A stretch of DNA of 64,000 bases from Culicoidibacter larvae (GCF_005771635.1 NZ_VBWP01000005.1:154096-218095), one strand, 5' to 3'. Shown: positions 1-11,133, counted from the stretch's first letter. Numbers and translations are program-made. The notes: generated by a model not told the origin, from the letters alone.

Positions 1-285
1 TACCAACAGCCCGCCGAACTCTGCCAAAGTAACAAAGCTCACCAAAACAATAAACACAACCGCAGTTAAAACTCCAATCGGTCCGACAAAAAAACTAACC
101 AGCGTATTATTGGCAATCACCTGGTACCCGGCTAAATACAAAAAACCGCGAATCAATAAACGAAACAACGGAAAAATTAAAGCTGGTAAAACAACTCTAA
201 AAAACAACTCATACATAGTTGCCGCTCGCAGCATATCACGATAATTTTCCCAAACCTCCGCTAAAAAAGACTTCCCAGATTTCAC
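1..285 (-). CDS. Glycerophosphodiester phosphodiesterase-type membrane domain protein (N-terminal part, cut by window edge)
   Basis: This is the first 95 codons of a gene that runs off the left edge. It starts with GTG at 285, with AAAGGAG at 294-300 as ribosome binding site. The translation begins VKSGKSFLAEVWENYRDM, followed by two long hydrophobic segments with LFRVVLP-like and AGYQVIANNTLVSFF-like stretches. This W-x-x-YRDM opening, a tyrosine-rich loop and a second helix ending in a leucine-rich segment resemble the membrane domain found in front of the GDPD catalytic domain in Bacillota glycerophosphodiesterases. Those enzymes hydrolyse glycerophosphodiesters and sit in the membrane. 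The catalytic part is outside the window, so the call rests only on the membrane domain. Another multipass protein with this domain remains possible. Confidence 0.6.
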   Translation of the reverse strand, partial: MKSGKSFLAEVWENYRDMLRAATMYELFFRVVLPALIFPLFRLLIRGFLYLAGYQVIANNTLVSFFVGPIGVLTAVVFIVLVSFVTLAEFGGLLV

Positions 286-348
286 AACGATTGCTCCTTT
301 AAATACTATTCCTCTATTTTATCACTATTTTGATTGAAAGAAAATAAG

Positions 349-379
349 AAACCCGGTCAACCCAAGGTCGACCGGGTTT
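349..379 (-). terminator. Intrinsic terminator of prmA
   Basis: A 10-bp perfect stem (349-358 with 370-379, AAACCCGGTC arm) lies just past the prmA stop. On the minus strand it is followed by a T-rich run. Confidence 0.8.
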
Positions 380-386
380 CCTGCTT

Positions 387-1274
387 TTACCCAATCTGCA
401 ACGCAAGCCATTCACCATCAATAACCAACTTGTCAATTACAAGTCCCAAGCCCTGAACGAGCCTTTCAATTTGCTCCTGCTCCTGCATCATTATCCCGGA
501 AATAACAATAACTGGTGCCAGACCAATCATCTGCGGCAATAACTCAGTTAAAATTGGCAATGTAATATTAGCAATAATCACATCAAACCGCTCTTCCTGC
601 GGCACAGCGCTCGCATGTATAACTTGAACAACATCAGCTAAATCATTAGCAACAACATTTTCTCGTGCCTCCAGAACCGCTTGTCTATCAATTTCAGTAG
701 CAAGCACAAACTTTGCTTGATTACGCGCTGCAAACATCGCCAAAATACCGCTGCCGGTACCAACATCCAAAACCCGTTTACCAACCAAATCAAGCTCCGC
801 CAACAAACTAGCCGCAAGCTGCGTAGTGGCATGATCACCAGTACCAAACGCCATCTTCGGCTCAAGTACAATCCGCACCTGCTCAACACTCGCTGTCGCT
901 CGCCACGGTGGCACAATCGTGATATTCCCTAACGGAATATCAACAACCGAATCGCGCCACTGCTGCTCAAAATCCGGCATCTCATATAATTCAACCTGCA
1001 AACTCTGCGCCACCCGCTCAGCACCAAATAAATCCACAAAGTATTGCTCAACCTCAGTCTCAGCAATACTTACTGGCAAATAAAAACGAACAAAGCTCGT
1101 ATCACTCTGATTGGCTGAAAAAATTTCGCCATATTGTTCTCGGGCAATCCGCTCAGCACTAATCGGTGCCACTACCTCAATCCCGACGGCAAAAAAATCA
1201 CCAAACTGTGCCCCCAAAGCATCGGCATCCTCCCCCTCAACTACAAACCAGCTCACCTGGCGAAACTGCTCCAT
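387..1274 (-). CDS. prmA: Ribosomal protein L11 methyltransferase PrmA
   Basis: This S-adenosylmethionine-dependent enzyme trimethylates ribosomal protein L11. The central Rossmann methyltransferase domain carries motif I VLDVGTGSGILAMFAA, preceded by the family signature EPKMAFGTGDHATT, and motif IV IIANITLPILTELL. The N-terminal 130 residues match the substrate-recognition domain in length, and the whole protein (about 295 residues) is normal for the family. The start at 1274 (MEQFRQVSW) is preferred because GGAGG lies 8 bases upstream; the longer frame starting with TTG at 1289 would place that SD inside the gene. It is a single-gene unit between two terminators. Confidence 0.93.
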   Translation of the reverse strand: MEQFRQVSWFVVEGEDADALGAQFGDFFAVGIEVVAPISAERIAREQYGEIFSANQSDTSFVRFYLPVSIAETEVEQYFVDLFGAERVAQSLQVELYEMPDFEQQWRDSVVDIPLGNITIVPPWRATASVEQVRIVLEPKMAFGTGDHATTQLAASLLAELDLVGKRVLDVGTGSGILAMFAARNQAKFVLATEIDRQAVLEARENVVANDLADVVQVIHASAVPQEERFDVIIANITLPILTELLPQMIGLAPVIVISGIMMQEQEQIERLVQGLGLVIDKLVIDGEWLALQIG

Positions 1275-1317
1275 ATACTCAACCTCCAATTACTCTTCAC
1301 TTTATTATAACAAAAAA

Positions 1318-1343
1318 GTGAGGTCCATAGTAATGAACCTCAC
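1318..1343 (-). terminator. Intrinsic terminator of the metal ATPase gene
   Basis: GTGAGGT (1318-1324) pairs with ACCTCAC (1337-1343), with extra CAT/ATG pairing inside. It is followed by a T-run on the minus strand. Confidence 0.7.
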
Positions 1344-1353
1344 CAACCGATCA

Positions 1354-3255
1354 TCACTTCCGTGGCGGAATCAATAATCGCAACCCATTTAAAATAACCA
1401 GAATCGTACTGCCCTCATGAGCAACAACACCAAACGGTAAATCAATAAGCATAAATAAATTAGAAAGTACCAACAAAATAATTATTGTTGTTGAAAAAAT
1501 AATATTCTGCTTAATAATCCGATTCATTTTTGCTGAAGTATCAATTGTAAACAAAATCCGCCGCAAGTCATTTTTCATCAATACCATATCAGCTGTTTCT
1601 AAAGCGACATCACTGCCCTCACCCATGGCAACGCCAATCGTTGCCGTTGCCAATGCCGGAGCATCATTAATACCATCACCAACCATCGCAACTCCATGAT
1701 ATTTTTCCTTCAATGCTTTAATATGTTCAACTTTATCCTCAGGCAAACAGCCGGCAATATACTCCTCAATCCCGGCTTGCTCGGCAATAGACGCCGCCGT
1801 ATGAGGATTATCGCCAGTCAGCATAACCGGCACAAGTTTTCGACGCCGCAACTCCGCAATTGCCTCTTTCGTACTTTGCCGCACCTCATCCTGCAACGCT
1901 AAAAACCCACATATATGACCAGCTTCACCAATATAGACGATTGTTTTTCCTTGACTCTGCAAAGTAAATCCTTTTGCGACAATATCCTCATCACCATCAG
2001 TAATAAACTTTGCCTTCCCAGCTTGATATAACTTGCCTTCAAACTCGGCAGAAACACCAAAACCCGTTACCTCCTGGTAATTCGTCAACGGTAACAACTC
2101 AACTAAATCATCTGCTGCCCGACGTAAAATCGCCTGTGCTAACGGGTGATTAGACAAGGCTTCAATTGAAGCCGCCAATTGTAAAATCCGCCCTTCATCA
2201 TATCCATCAGCAACAACAATATCCGTGACATCCAAAATCCCTTGGGTCAAAGTTCCGGTCTTATCAAAAGCAATAGCCTGTAAATCAGCAACCTGTTCCA
2301 ATGCCACACCACTTTTGAACAATACACCGCGCTTAGCACAATAAGAAACCGCTGAAAGAATCGCCGGCATCACCGATGCCACCAAGGCGCACGGTGATGC
2401 TACAACAAGCAGCACCATTGCTCGATAAAATGCAGTATTGATATCCCAAGCAAAAACAAATGGTCCGCCAACAAACAGCAGCACCGCTAAAATCAGTACC
2501 ACCCAAACATAAATACCTTCAAACTTCTCAATAAACAACTGCGACTTCGGCTTCTCGCTCTCAGCCTCTTGCACCATAGCAATAATCTTCTGCAAAGTCG
2601 TCTCCGTCGCCACCTTAGTCATCTCAATCGTCAACGCCCCGCTCATGTTAATCGCTCCGGCATAAACATCCAGTCCCGGCTCTGCCTGAATCGGCAGCGA
2701 CTCCCCGGTAATAACAGCGTTATTAATCGTACTAATACCATCAATAACCATTCCATCAACCGGAATTCGCTCACCGGCACGACAAATAATAACATCACCA
2801 ACATTCAGCTCAGCAATTAATGTTGTACGATAGCTGCCATCTGGTAACACAACATCTGCACTTTCCGGCTGCAACTCCATCAACTTAGTGATCTCAGCCC
2901 GACTCTTCTCATTGGCATAAGTCTCTAAAGCACCGCTCAAAGAAAAAATAAAAATTAATAATGCTCCCTCAGCCCAATGACCAATAATCATTGCACCGAT
3001 TGCTGCAAAAATCATTAAAAACTCAACATTCAGTTTATGGGTTTCAAGCGTCGCCTGAACACCTTTTTTAGCAGGTGAAAAACCACCAATAACAAATGCC
3101 AGTACAAAAGCCACTTGTGGCAAAACGTTAATCTGCAAAAACTCCAGAAAAAACCCTAAAGCCATCAACAACCCAGCCACTACCACTGCCAGAATTTCCG
3201 GATTACTTATCAAAAAGCGATTCAATTGCTTCATTCTAAATCGTAATAATTCCAT
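1354..3255 (-). CDS. P1B-type metal-transporting ATPase (SPC/HEGST type, ZosA/CzcP-like)
   Basis: A 633-residue membrane ATPase that pumps a transition metal ion across the membrane. Visible motifs are TGES near residue 183 (actuator domain), SPC at about 287-289 in the ion channel helix, the phosphorylated aspartate in DKTGTLT at about 331, HP in SNHPLA (nucleotide domain), GDGINDAP, and HEGST in a C-terminal helix. SPC together with HEG(S)T is the signature of the P1B-4 group, which includes ZosA, CtpD and CzcP and has been linked to Zn, Co, Fe or Ni. There is no N-terminal CxxC metal-binding domain, as is usual for this group. GGAG precedes the ATG at 3255 with good spacing. The gene stands alone with its own promoter and a dyad in the spacer, which suggests metal-responsive control. 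The exact metal cannot be read from sequence. Confidence 0.9.
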   Translation of the reverse strand: MELLRFRMKQLNRFLISNPEILAVVVAGLLMALGFFLEFLQINVLPQVAFVLAFVIGGFSPAKKGVQATLETHKLNVEFLMIFAAIGAMIIGHWAEGALLIFIFSLSGALETYANEKSRAEITKLMELQPESADVVLPDGSYRTTLIAELNVGDVIICRAGERIPVDGMVIDGISTINNAVITGESLPIQAEPGLDVYAGAINMSGALTIEMTKVATETTLQKIIAMVQEAESEKPKSQLFIEKFEGIYVWVVLILAVLLFVGGPFVFAWDINTAFYRAMVLLVVASPCALVASVMPAILSAVSYCAKRGVLFKSGVALEQVADLQAIAFDKTGTLTQGILDVTDIVVADGYDEGRILQLAASIEALSNHPLAQAILRRAADDLVELLPLTNYQEVTGFGVSAEFEGKLYQAGKAKFITDGDEDIVAKGFTLQSQGKTIVYIGEAGHICGFLALQDEVRQSTKEAIAELRRRKLVPVMLTGDNPHTAASIAEQAGIEEYIAGCLPEDKVEHIKALKEKYHGVAMVGDGINDAPALATATIGVAMGEGSDVALETADMVLMKNDLRRILFTIDTSAKMNRIIKQNIIFSTTIIILLVLSNLFMLIDLPFGVVAHEGSTILVILNGLRLLIPPRK

Positions 3256-3276
3256 TTTATTGTACTCCTTTCAACA

Positions 3277-3324
3277 TTGTATTGATTACAATTAAATTAT
3301 AACCTATTCACAAATAGAAGTAAA
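3277..3324 (-). promoter_or_regulatory. Promoter and candidate operators of the metal ATPase gene
   Basis: Reading the minus strand, TTTACT (3319-3324) and TATAAT (3296-3301) are 17 bases apart. The spacer holds a perfect inverted repeat CTATT-N4-AATAG (3304-3317). A second one, TTGTA-N5-TACAA (3277-3291), lies just downstream of the -10. Both positions suit a repressor such as an ArsR/CadC- or MerR-type sensor; no such gene is adjacent. Confidence 0.5.
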
Positions 3325-3386
3325 CAAAATCAACGAAACAGCAATCATTCCGATTTGAAGTCTATCTTTGGGAGAAAATAAAAAAA

Positions 3387-3407
3387 CCGCGAGTGCAACA
3401 CTCGCGG
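3387..3407 (-). terminator. Intrinsic terminator of groESL
   Basis: CCGCGAGTG (3387-3395) pairs with CACTCGCGG (3399-3407) and is followed by a run of T on the minus strand. Confidence 0.88.
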
Positions 3408-3419
3408 TTTTTCACCTTT

Positions 3420-5054
<1,635 letters not shown>

Positions 5055-5058
5055 TTAT

Positions 5059-5343
5059 TTATTTTACGATTGCGAGAATGTCTTTCTCACTTAAAATCAA
5101 ATATTCTTTGCCTTCATACTTTGCTTCAGTACCTGCAAACTTACTGAATAAGATTGTTTGACCAACCTCAACAGCTAGAGGAACAACCGTTCCATTTTCT
5201 AGTACGCGCCCAGTACCTACGGCAACAACAACTCCTGCATTAGACTTCTCTCCGGCAGACTCCGTTAAGACAATTCCGCTAGCTGTTGTCGTTTCAACTT
5301 CTTTTACTTCAATAACAACTTTGTCATATAATGGTTGAATCAT
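5059..5343 (-). CDS. groS: Co-chaperonin GroES
   Basis: A 94-residue GroES protein that caps GroEL during folding. It opens with [13 protein letters not shown] and has the mobile-loop region [12 protein letters not shown], then GTGRVLENG and the closing [19 protein letters not shown] precedes the ATG. It is the first gene of the operon, directly behind a CIRCE operator. Confidence 0.97.
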   Translation of the reverse strand: MIQPLYDKVVIEVKEVETTTASGIVLTESAGEKSNAGVVVAVGTGRVLENGTVVPLAVEVGQTILFSKFAGTEAKYEGKEYLILSEKDILAIVK

Positions 5344-5365
5344 TTGTAAAACCTCCGTTTGGTAT

Positions 5366-5400
5366 TTAGCACTCTGTTTATTTCAGTGCCAATTATTATA
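5366..5400 (-). promoter_or_regulatory. CIRCE operator and AT-rich promoter of groESL
   Basis: TTAGCACTC-N9-CAGTGCCAA at 5366-5392 matches the CIRCE inverted repeat (TTAGCACTC-N9-GAGTGCTAA), with a perfect left arm and 7 of 9 in the right arm. A TATAAT lies directly upstream on the minus strand (5395-5400). CIRCE is the binding site of the heat-shock repressor HrcA, which is not encoded in this window. Confidence 0.92.
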
Positions 5401-5465
5401 TTATCACTTTTGTATTTTTAAATCAAGTAAGATATCATCTTTTTTCTTTATTTTTGCGAAAGCAA

Positions 5466-5497
5466 AAGGCGGCCTGCAGAGTACTGCAGGCCGCCTT
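5466..5497 (-). terminator. Intrinsic terminator of rex
   Basis: A 14-bp perfect stem (5466-5479 with 5484-5497) with loop AGTA. A second small hairpin with a GAAA loop follows at 5452-5467. Confidence 0.88.
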
Positions 5498-5508
5498 CAA
5501 TTTTTTAC

Positions 5509-6150
5509 CTATTTATTATCTTTTTCCGTTTCTTGGTTAACCAAATACATAAGCGTATGTAAGTGACTTGTTAAGTCAATATTTTCAACTACAACATTGC
5601 TCGGCACATCAAGGCGATGTGAAGAGAAGTTTAAGAAACCGCGGAAGCCTAAAGCTACCAGACGATCAGCAACATCTTGAGTTACTTCATTCGGTAACGC
5701 CAAAATTGCTGTATTAACACCTTCTGGAAGATGTTCTTCCAATTCATTAATGTTGTAAACCGGTACATCACCAATAGTTGTGCCGGTACGGTCAACATCA
5801 ATATCAAAGCTTGCAACAATACGTACATTGTTACCTTTAATATAGTTATAGTTTACCAGTGCAGTCCCTAAGTGACCAACACCAAATAAAATAACGCCAC
5901 GATCGTGGTCCATGCCTAAGAAACGGCGTAACTCAGCAATCACTTTGTCAACATTATAGCCGACACGTTGCTTTCCGAGTTCTCCGATATATGAGAAGTC
6001 ACGACGAATAGTAGTAGCTTCAATTTTAATAATTTTCTCTAATTCTGCTGAATTTATTGTTGTCACGCCTTTTTCTTTTAATTTCAAGAATTGGCGGTAA
6101 TATTGTGGTAATCGACGGGCTGTTGCGCGTGATAATTTTTCAGTTTTCAT
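5509..6150 (-). CDS. rex: Redox-sensing transcriptional repressor Rex
   Basis: A 213-residue repressor that reads the NADH/NAD+ ratio and controls fermentation and respiration genes. The N-terminal winged helix shows LPQYYRQFLKLKEKGV and ATTIRRDFSYIGELGKQRVG. The Rossmann domain begins with the dinucleotide motif ILFGVGHLGTAL, followed by the FDID acidic strand end. Length is standard. It follows tsaD by 20 bases and ends at a strong terminator, so it may be cotranscribed with the t6A genes. I saw no convincing Rex operator in the window. Confidence 0.95.
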   Translation of the reverse strand: MKTEKLSRATARRLPQYYRQFLKLKEKGVTTINSAELEKIIKIEATTIRRDFSYIGELGKQRVGYNVDKVIAELRRFLGMDHDRGVILFGVGHLGTALVNYNYIKGNNVRIVASFDIDVDRTGTTIGDVPVYNINELEEHLPEGVNTAILALPNEVTQDVADRLVALGFRGFLNFSSHRLDVPSNVVVENIDLTSHLHTLMYLVNQETEKDNK

Positions 6151-6170
6151 GAGAGATTCCTCCTTGGTAA

Positions 6171-7172
6171 TTAAGATAGTTTGCCATTTGGCTTAGCATC
6201 CAACGCCATAGTTGCCAAAGGAATTTCTTGCATATATTGATAATATGCAGCTGCACCAATCATTGCGGCATTATCACCACAGTATTGTAATTCCGGCATA
6301 GCTAAAGTTACGTTAGACAACTGATTAACTGCTGACTCAATCTGAGTTCTCAGTCCAATATTTGCACTCACACCTCCACAAACAATTACTTGTTTGGCCC
6401 CGTAAGCTTGTGCTGCTCTTATTGTTTTACCTACTAGTTCCTCAATCACTATTTTCTGAAAACTGGCAGAAATATCACCATTATCAAGAGCTTGCCCCTT
6501 TTGGCGCGCACTGTTGATATAGTTTAATACTGCTGATTTCAAACCGCTAAAACTAAAATCATAAGGCGATTCCAGCTTTGGCTTTGGGAAAGATATCGTT
6601 GCTTCATTATTGGCAGCTGCGCGATCTATATGCGGTCCTCCCGGGTACGGATATCCGAGTACCCTTGCAACCTTATCATATACTTCACCGGCAGCGTCAT
6701 CCAGAGTCGCACCTATCAATTCGAAATCGAAATGATCCTTCATATAGATGAGCTCAGTATGTCCACCTGAAACAACAAGAGCAATTAACGGAAATTCAAA
6801 ATTCTGCGTCAACGCATTGGCATAAATATGTCCGGCAATATGATGCACCGGGATTAACGGTAAATCATAAAGCAGTGCCAAGGTTTTTGCTGCTTGAATC
6901 CCAACTAACAATGAACCAACGAGTCCTGGTGTCGCAGTAACCGCAATAGCATCAATATCTTCGAATTTCAGCTTGGCCTCGCTTAACGCTTCAGCCAACA
7001 CTGCAGTTATCGCTTCTACATGGTAACGACTGGCAACTTCAGGAACAACACCACCAAATTTTTGGTGAATTGCAATCTGAGTTGTTGTCACTAAACTACA
7101 AACCCGCACACCATCTTCAATGATGGCAGCACTTGTTTCATCGCAGCTCGTTTCAATAGCAAATATTCGCAT
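6171..7172 (-). CDS. tsaD: tRNA N6-threonylcarbamoyladenosine transferase TsaD
   Basis: This enzyme moves the threonylcarbamoyl group from its AMP adduct to A37 of ANN-reading tRNAs (t6A), together with TsaB and TsaE. At 333 residues it has the ASKHA opening [14 protein letters not shown], the metal-binding HHIAGH and the later [16 protein letters not shown] and VCGGVSAN motifs. It follows the rimI-tsaB-tsaE cluster after a gap of about 65 bases. The matching first-step enzyme (Sua5/TsaC) is at 53.4 kb. Confidence 0.96.
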   Translation of the reverse strand: MRIFAIETSCDETSAAIIEDGVRVCSLVTTTQIAIHQKFGGVVPEVASRYHVEAITAVLAEALSEAKLKFEDIDAIAVTATPGLVGSLLVGIQAAKTLALLYDLPLIPVHHIAGHIYANALTQNFEFPLIALVVSGGHTELIYMKDHFDFELIGATLDDAAGEVYDKVARVLGYPYPGGPHIDRAAANNEATISFPKPKLESPYDFSFSGLKSAVLNYINSARQKGQALDNGDISASFQKIVIEELVGKTIRAAQAYGAKQVIVCGGVSANIGLRTQIESAVNQLSNVTLAMPELQYCGDNAAMIGAAAYYQYMQEIPLATMALDAKPNGKLS

Positions 7173-7238
7173 TATCTCTCACTCCGTACAATAATTGTAT
7201 AGCAAGTCACAATAAAAATAAAGTGAAACGCATACTTT

Positions 7239-7694
7239 TTACACAATTTCATAATTAAAAATAATTCCATCTTCAGGCGGATTCTGGTAATAGTTTTTAC
7301 GACTGCCAACAGCCTCAAATCCATTCTTCAAATACACCTTTTGAGCCGCAATATTGCTGGCTCTTACTTCCAGAGAAACCGTCACTATCCCGCTATTTTT
7401 CATTAATTGTAAATAGTCGGCAATCAATCTACTTGCAAGTCCTTGCTTGCGTACTTGCGGATCAATATAGATACTAATAATCTCACTGTAGTCACCGGCA
7501 AATTGATACCAAATGTATCCTAAGCAATCTTCACCTTCCAAAATCAAAACATTCATGTTAGGATTCGCAATTGCTTCAAGCAGTGATTGCTTACTTTGCT
7601 CCCGGGATTGGTGGAATTGACTTGTCTCAATTTCGCCAATCTGCGCAATTTCCCCCAAATCATCAATCGTTAACGCACGTATTTCCATATTCAT
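7239..7694 (-). CDS. rimI: Ribosomal-protein-alanine N-acetyltransferase RimI-like
   Basis: A 151-residue GNAT acetyltransferase. The acetyl-CoA loop is visible as VRKQGLASRLIADYLQ, followed by VSLEVRASNIAAQKVYLKNGF, which is typical of RimI. RimI acetylates the N-terminal alanine of ribosomal protein S18. Its stop-start junction with tsaB overlaps (TAATG), and the tsaE-tsaB-rimI-tsaD order is common in Bacillota. A start at the second methionine (MEIRAL) is equally possible because neither has a strong SD. Confidence 0.88.
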   Translation of the reverse strand: MNMEIRALTIDDLGEIAQIGEIETSQFHQSREQSKQSLLEAIANPNMNVLILEGEDCLGYIWYQFAGDYSEIISIYIDPQVRKQGLASRLIADYLQLMKNSGIVTVSLEVRASNIAAQKVYLKNGFEAVGSRKNYYQNPPEDGIIFNYEIV

Positions 7695-8332
7695 TACCGT
7701 TCCGCTTCTAGCTCAGCCTGTGATTTTTTCAAGTACAGCGGTACCAACGCATGAATATCTTCGACTGCCGGACGTTGTTCAGCTAAGGCAATCACATTCT
7801 GCAAATCAATCCGCAGCGGCTCAATAATTTGATTGACTTCCATCCCAGAAACAGCCTCACCTAAGCTATAAGCCTTGTACTCTTGCAAGTAGCCGCTTGC
7901 CTCAAGAACAGTGTACATGCCTTCTGGTAAAACCGATGCAAGCTTGTTCCCGTCTTTCTGGTATATCGCCGCAAAAACCATATCCCGTTTGGCATCTAAA
8001 ACCGGCATCACAATGCCATCTTCTGCTTGCATTGCCAACGCCTCTAAAGAGTTCACAATCTTTACCGGCGTTCTCAGTGCAAAACTCCAAGTCTTGGCAA
8101 TGGTAATGCCAATCCGTACTCCGGTAAAAGCACCCGGTCCATCAACAACTACTAACTCATCAATTTCTTTTGCTGCAACATCATGTTCCTTAAGTAATTG
8201 CTCAACCACAACCATTGCACTGCTTGAATGACGCTCGCTGCCCTCACCATAACTGCTAAAAAGCACACCATCCAGTTCCAGACCAATACCCAACTCACTG
8301 AGTGCCGTATTAATAATCAATCGCTTCATCAA
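7694..8332 (-). CDS. tsaB: t6A biosynthesis scaffold protein TsaB
   Basis: A 212-residue ASKHA-fold partner of TsaD that lacks the HxxxH metal site. Visible are the opening LIINTALSELGIGL, the DGPGAFTGVRIGITIAK signature and PVLDAKRDMVFAAIY. It overlaps tsaE by 4 bases and rimI by one, so translation is probably coupled across the three genes. Confidence 0.93.
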   Translation of the reverse strand: MMKRLIINTALSELGIGLELDGVLFSSYGEGSERHSSSAMVVVEQLLKEHDVAAKEIDELVVVDGPGAFTGVRIGITIAKTWSFALRTPVKIVNSLEALAMQAEDGIVMPVLDAKRDMVFAAIYQKDGNKLASVLPEGMYTVLEASGYLQEYKAYSLGEAVSGMEVNQIIEPLRIDLQNVIALAEQRPAVEDIHALVPLYLKKSQAELEAER

Positions 8333-8775
8333 ACCCGCTCCTCAAATAAATTCTGATAGTTTGTATCAGTGACAGTAACCACAATTGTTCGATGTTGCTC
8401 GTCCATCATCAAAAACTCCAAGGCAATAACTGTTTTCGGCAACAATTCTTCAATACACGACGGCCACTCAATCACGGTAACACCATCACCATAAATATAT
8501 TCTTCCAATAATTCAGCATCACTGTCCAAGTCAGCTCGATAAGCATCAATATGATAGAGGGGAAAACGCCCCTCATCATATTCCTTAATCAAAGTAAAAG
8601 TAGGGCTAGTCACACGTTCCGTAATATTCAGGCTTCGTGCCAAATAACGCGTAAAAGTTGTTTTTCCGGCACCAAGATCACCGGTCAGCAACAATACTGC
8701 GCCGCGCTCCAAATGCCGGCCAATATAAGCCGCTAGCTCAGCAACTTCTTTTTCAGTATAATTTTCAAAACGCAT
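8329..8775 (-). CDS. tsaE: t6A biosynthesis ATPase TsaE
   Basis: A small P-loop ATPase that drives the TsaBD cycle. The Walker A is LLTGDLGAGKTTFTR. The SPTFTLIKEYDEG segment and the conserved VTVIEWP near the C terminus are clear family marks. The ATG at 8775 (MRFENYTEKEV) is chosen because GGTGAT sits at proper distance; the longer frame from GTG at 8787 has no SD. The protein is about 148 residues, normal for the family. Confidence 0.93.
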   Translation of the reverse strand: MRFENYTEKEVAELAAYIGRHLERGAVLLLTGDLGAGKTTFTRYLARSLNITERVTSPTFTLIKEYDEGRFPLYHIDAYRADLDSDAELLEEYIYGDGVTVIEWPSCIEELLPKTVIALEFLMMDEQHRTIVVTVTDTNYQNLFEERV

Positions 8776-8790
8776 TACATCAATCACCCA

Positions 8791-9780
8791 CTACAGTTTC
8801 ATATCATTGGTTCTAATTAAATTCTTCTTACGCATAAACTCACTGATAGCCAAACTTATCACTGCCGGAATAATAAAATGCAGTAATAAAATCGGCAACC
8901 ACGCGCTGTTACCCATCACTTCTAAAGTCGTCAACTGGCCAACAAGTCCGCTTGTTCCCATCCCGGCACCGACCGAATTGGTTTCCATATGGAAAACCAT
9001 TGTCGCTAATCCACCGCCGATTGCTGATGCAATTGTCGGCGGCAGCCAAATCAATGGGTGCTTAATAATATTCGGCAATTGGATTTTCGAAGTACCAATC
9101 CCCTGTGTCAGTAATCCGCTCACGCCGTTCTCGCGGAATGAACTTACAGCAAAACCAACCATTTGTGCACAACAGCCGGCAAGTGCGGCCCCGGCTGCCA
9201 ACCCGCTGATTTGAATTGAAATACACAGCGCTGCCGAAGACATTGGCGAAGATAACACCATGCCAACAATAGTCGCAATCAGCACGCCCATCAGCAACGG
9301 CTGCAAAGTGGTCAACTCATTAATTGCTGTGCCAAACCATGCCATCGCCATTGATAAATATGGCGAAATGAAAATACCGACCGTTCCACCAATTAAAATG
9401 ACTGCCAGCGGCACTAGCAATAAATCAAACTTTGTTTTGCCTTCAATCAGCTTACCGGCCTCAATACCAATAAGTGCAGCAACAAAAGCTCCAACCGGTT
9501 CACCCATACCGATGGTCCCATTGGCAATAGCACCGGAACCAATCATTCCGGCTACAATGGCCGCCAAAATAGTAAAGTGCTTAGCACCACGCGAATAAGC
9601 CACGCCGGCACCAATTGCTGCCCCCATCATGTATTGCGCTACCGTTCCGATAGTAATCAATAATTCAAAATTAAAGATAACTCCTATCTGCCGAATTATT
9701 ACACCCACGATTAAAGACGCAAACAGCCCTTTTGCCATGCCATCAAGCACCGTGGCTAAATAATTTTGCACCTGTTTCAT
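8791..9780 (-). CDS. PTS EIIC-like membrane transporter (PTS_EIIC_2 type)
   Basis: A highly hydrophobic protein of about 329 residues with some ten membrane segments and glycine-rich motifs (GMGEPVGAFVAAL, SSPMSSAALCISIQ, SVGAGMGTSGLVGQ). These suggest the orphan EIIC family, whose members have no EIIA or EIIB domains. No PTS partner gene is nearby and the substrate is unknown. The start at 9780 (MKQVQNYLATVL) is preferred over the longer frame, whose first 29 residues are polar and cysteine-rich and precede an SD-like AGAGGCGAT. It lies immediately upstream of tsaE on the same strand. Confidence 0.7.
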   Translation of the reverse strand: MKQVQNYLATVLDGMAKGLFASLIVGVIIRQIGVIFNFELLITIGTVAQYMMGAAIGAGVAYSRGAKHFTILAAIVAGMIGSGAIANGTIGMGEPVGAFVAALIGIEAGKLIEGKTKFDLLLVPLAVILIGGTVGIFISPYLSMAMAWFGTAINELTTLQPLLMGVLIATIVGMVLSSPMSSAALCISIQISGLAAGAALAGCCAQMVGFAVSSFRENGVSGLLTQGIGTSKIQLPNIIKHPLIWLPPTIASAIGGGLATMVFHMETNSVGAGMGTSGLVGQLTTLEVMGNSAWLPILLLHFIIPAVISLAISEFMRKKNLIRTNDMKL

Positions 9781-9834
9781 ACAATATCGCCTCTTTTGTA
9801 TTATTATACTGGAATCTATTTTAAAGCGCAAAAA

Positions 9835-9856
9835 ATGTTGGCAGTCACACCAACAT
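9835..9856 (-). terminator. Intrinsic terminator of the first murA
   Basis: ATGTTGG (9835-9841) pairs with CCAACAT (9850-9856), followed by six T on the minus strand. Confidence 0.8.
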
Positions 9857-9879
9857 CTTCTACTCACCTTTTTATTTGT

Positions 9880-11133
9880 TTAAACCTCTTCAACCCAGAG
9901 TTTTGCTCCTAAGTTGCTTAACTTCTCAATAATTCGATCATATCCGCGCTCGATATGTTCGATGTTTTGAATTTCAGTAATACCATCAGCTACAAGACCA
10001 GCAAGCACTAATGCTGCTCCCGCCCGTAAATCAGAAGCTTCCACCGTTGTCGCTTGCAAATCAGTTGGTCCGACAACAACTGCCGTTGCCGCCTCTTGGC
10101 GAATATTGGCACCCATCTTTACAAGCTCATTCACATGTTTAAAACGAGCTGTATAAATGGTTTCATTTACTACGCTGGTTCCTTTAGCTTGCGTCAGCAA
10201 TACTGTAAAAGGTTGCTGTAAGTCAGTAGCAAAACCAGGATAGACCATTGTTTTTAAATTAGTCGCTACTAATTCATCAGCCTTACGGATGATTAAATAA
10301 TCATCGCCAAATTCCATCGGCACGCCGGCCTCACGCAATTTAGCCAAGAAAGCTTCCATATGCTCAACAATAATATTATTGATTCGCACTTCTTCACCCA
10401 TCAATGCCGCTGCCAGCATGTAGGTTCCCGCTTCAATACGATCAGGAATAATCTGGTGCACACAGCCATCAAGCCGCTCTACACCTTCAATCCGAATTAA
10501 GTCAGTTCCGGCTCCGGTAATCTTTGCTCCCATGTTATTCAACAATGTTGCCACATCAATAATTTCCGGCTCTTTCGCCGCATTCTCGATGTAAGTTGTA
10601 CCTTCAGCATATACGGCAGCAAAAACAATATTAATTGTTGCGCCGACACTTGCTGTATCCAAGTTAATTCTTGCTCCGGTCAATTTCTCAGCTTCAAGAT
10701 GATACCCGCCGCCTTCATTAGTAACCGTTGCTCCCAAAGCTTGGAAACCACGAATATGTAAATCAATCGGACGCGGCCCTAAATAACAACCACCGGGAAC
10801 CCCGATTGTTGCTTTTTTAAAGCGCCCAAGCATTGCACCCATCAAATAATAAGAGGCACGCAATTTTTGAACTGCCCCCTCAATTAACGGTGTATATACC
10901 ATATTCTCAGAATTGATAGTAATCGTCGTATCGTTCCGCTCAACATGACCACCGACTTCTTCAATCATTGCGATTAAAGCATCGACATCTGAAAGCTCAG
11001 GAACATCTTCAATTTTTACTACGCCATTCGACAAAATAGATGCCGCAAGCAATGCCACAACACTATTTTTCGCTCCACTTATATCAACACTTCCGTTTAA
11101 CGGGAAGCCACCTTCAACTTTTAATACACGCAT
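9880..11133 (-). CDS. murA: UDP-N-acetylglucosamine 1-carboxyvinyltransferase (MurA paralogue 1)
   Basis: Catalyses the first committed step of peptidoglycan synthesis, adding enolpyruvyl from PEP to UDP-GlcNAc. The start [14 protein letters not shown] at 11133 follows an AAAGG SD; the upstream 33 residues of the open frame are leader and include the previous gene's terminator. Visible are [13 protein letters not shown], the PEP-reactive cysteine in [14 protein letters not shown], and [14 protein letters not shown]. About 417 residues, standard. A second MurA lies at 49.2 kb; two paralogues are common in low-GC Gram-positives. Confidence 0.95.
   Translation of the reverse strand: MRVLKVEGGFPLNGSVDISGAKNSVVALLAASILSNGVVKIEDVPELSDVDALIAMIEEVGGHVERNDTTITINSENMVYTPLIEGAVQKLRASYYLMGAMLGRFKKATIGVPGGCYLGPRPIDLHIRGFQALGATVTNEGGGYHLEAEKLTGARINLDTASVGATINIVFAAVYAEGTTYIENAAKEPEIIDVATLLNNMGAKITGAGTDLIRIEGVERLDGCVHQIIPDRIEAGTYMLAAALMGEEVRINNIIVEHMEAFLAKLREAGVPMEFGDDYLIIRKADELVATNLKTMVYPGFATDLQQPFTVLLTQAKGTSVVNETIYTARFKHVNELVKMGANIRQEAATAVVVGPTDLQATTVEASDLRAGAALVLAGLVADGITEIQNIEHIERGYDRIIEKLSNLGAKLWVEEV

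Noticed and set aside
9781..9867. 29-residue polar, cysteine-rich extension of the EIIC-like protein
   Set aside because: The region holds an SD-like sequence, and the next methionine begins the hydrophobic family domain.
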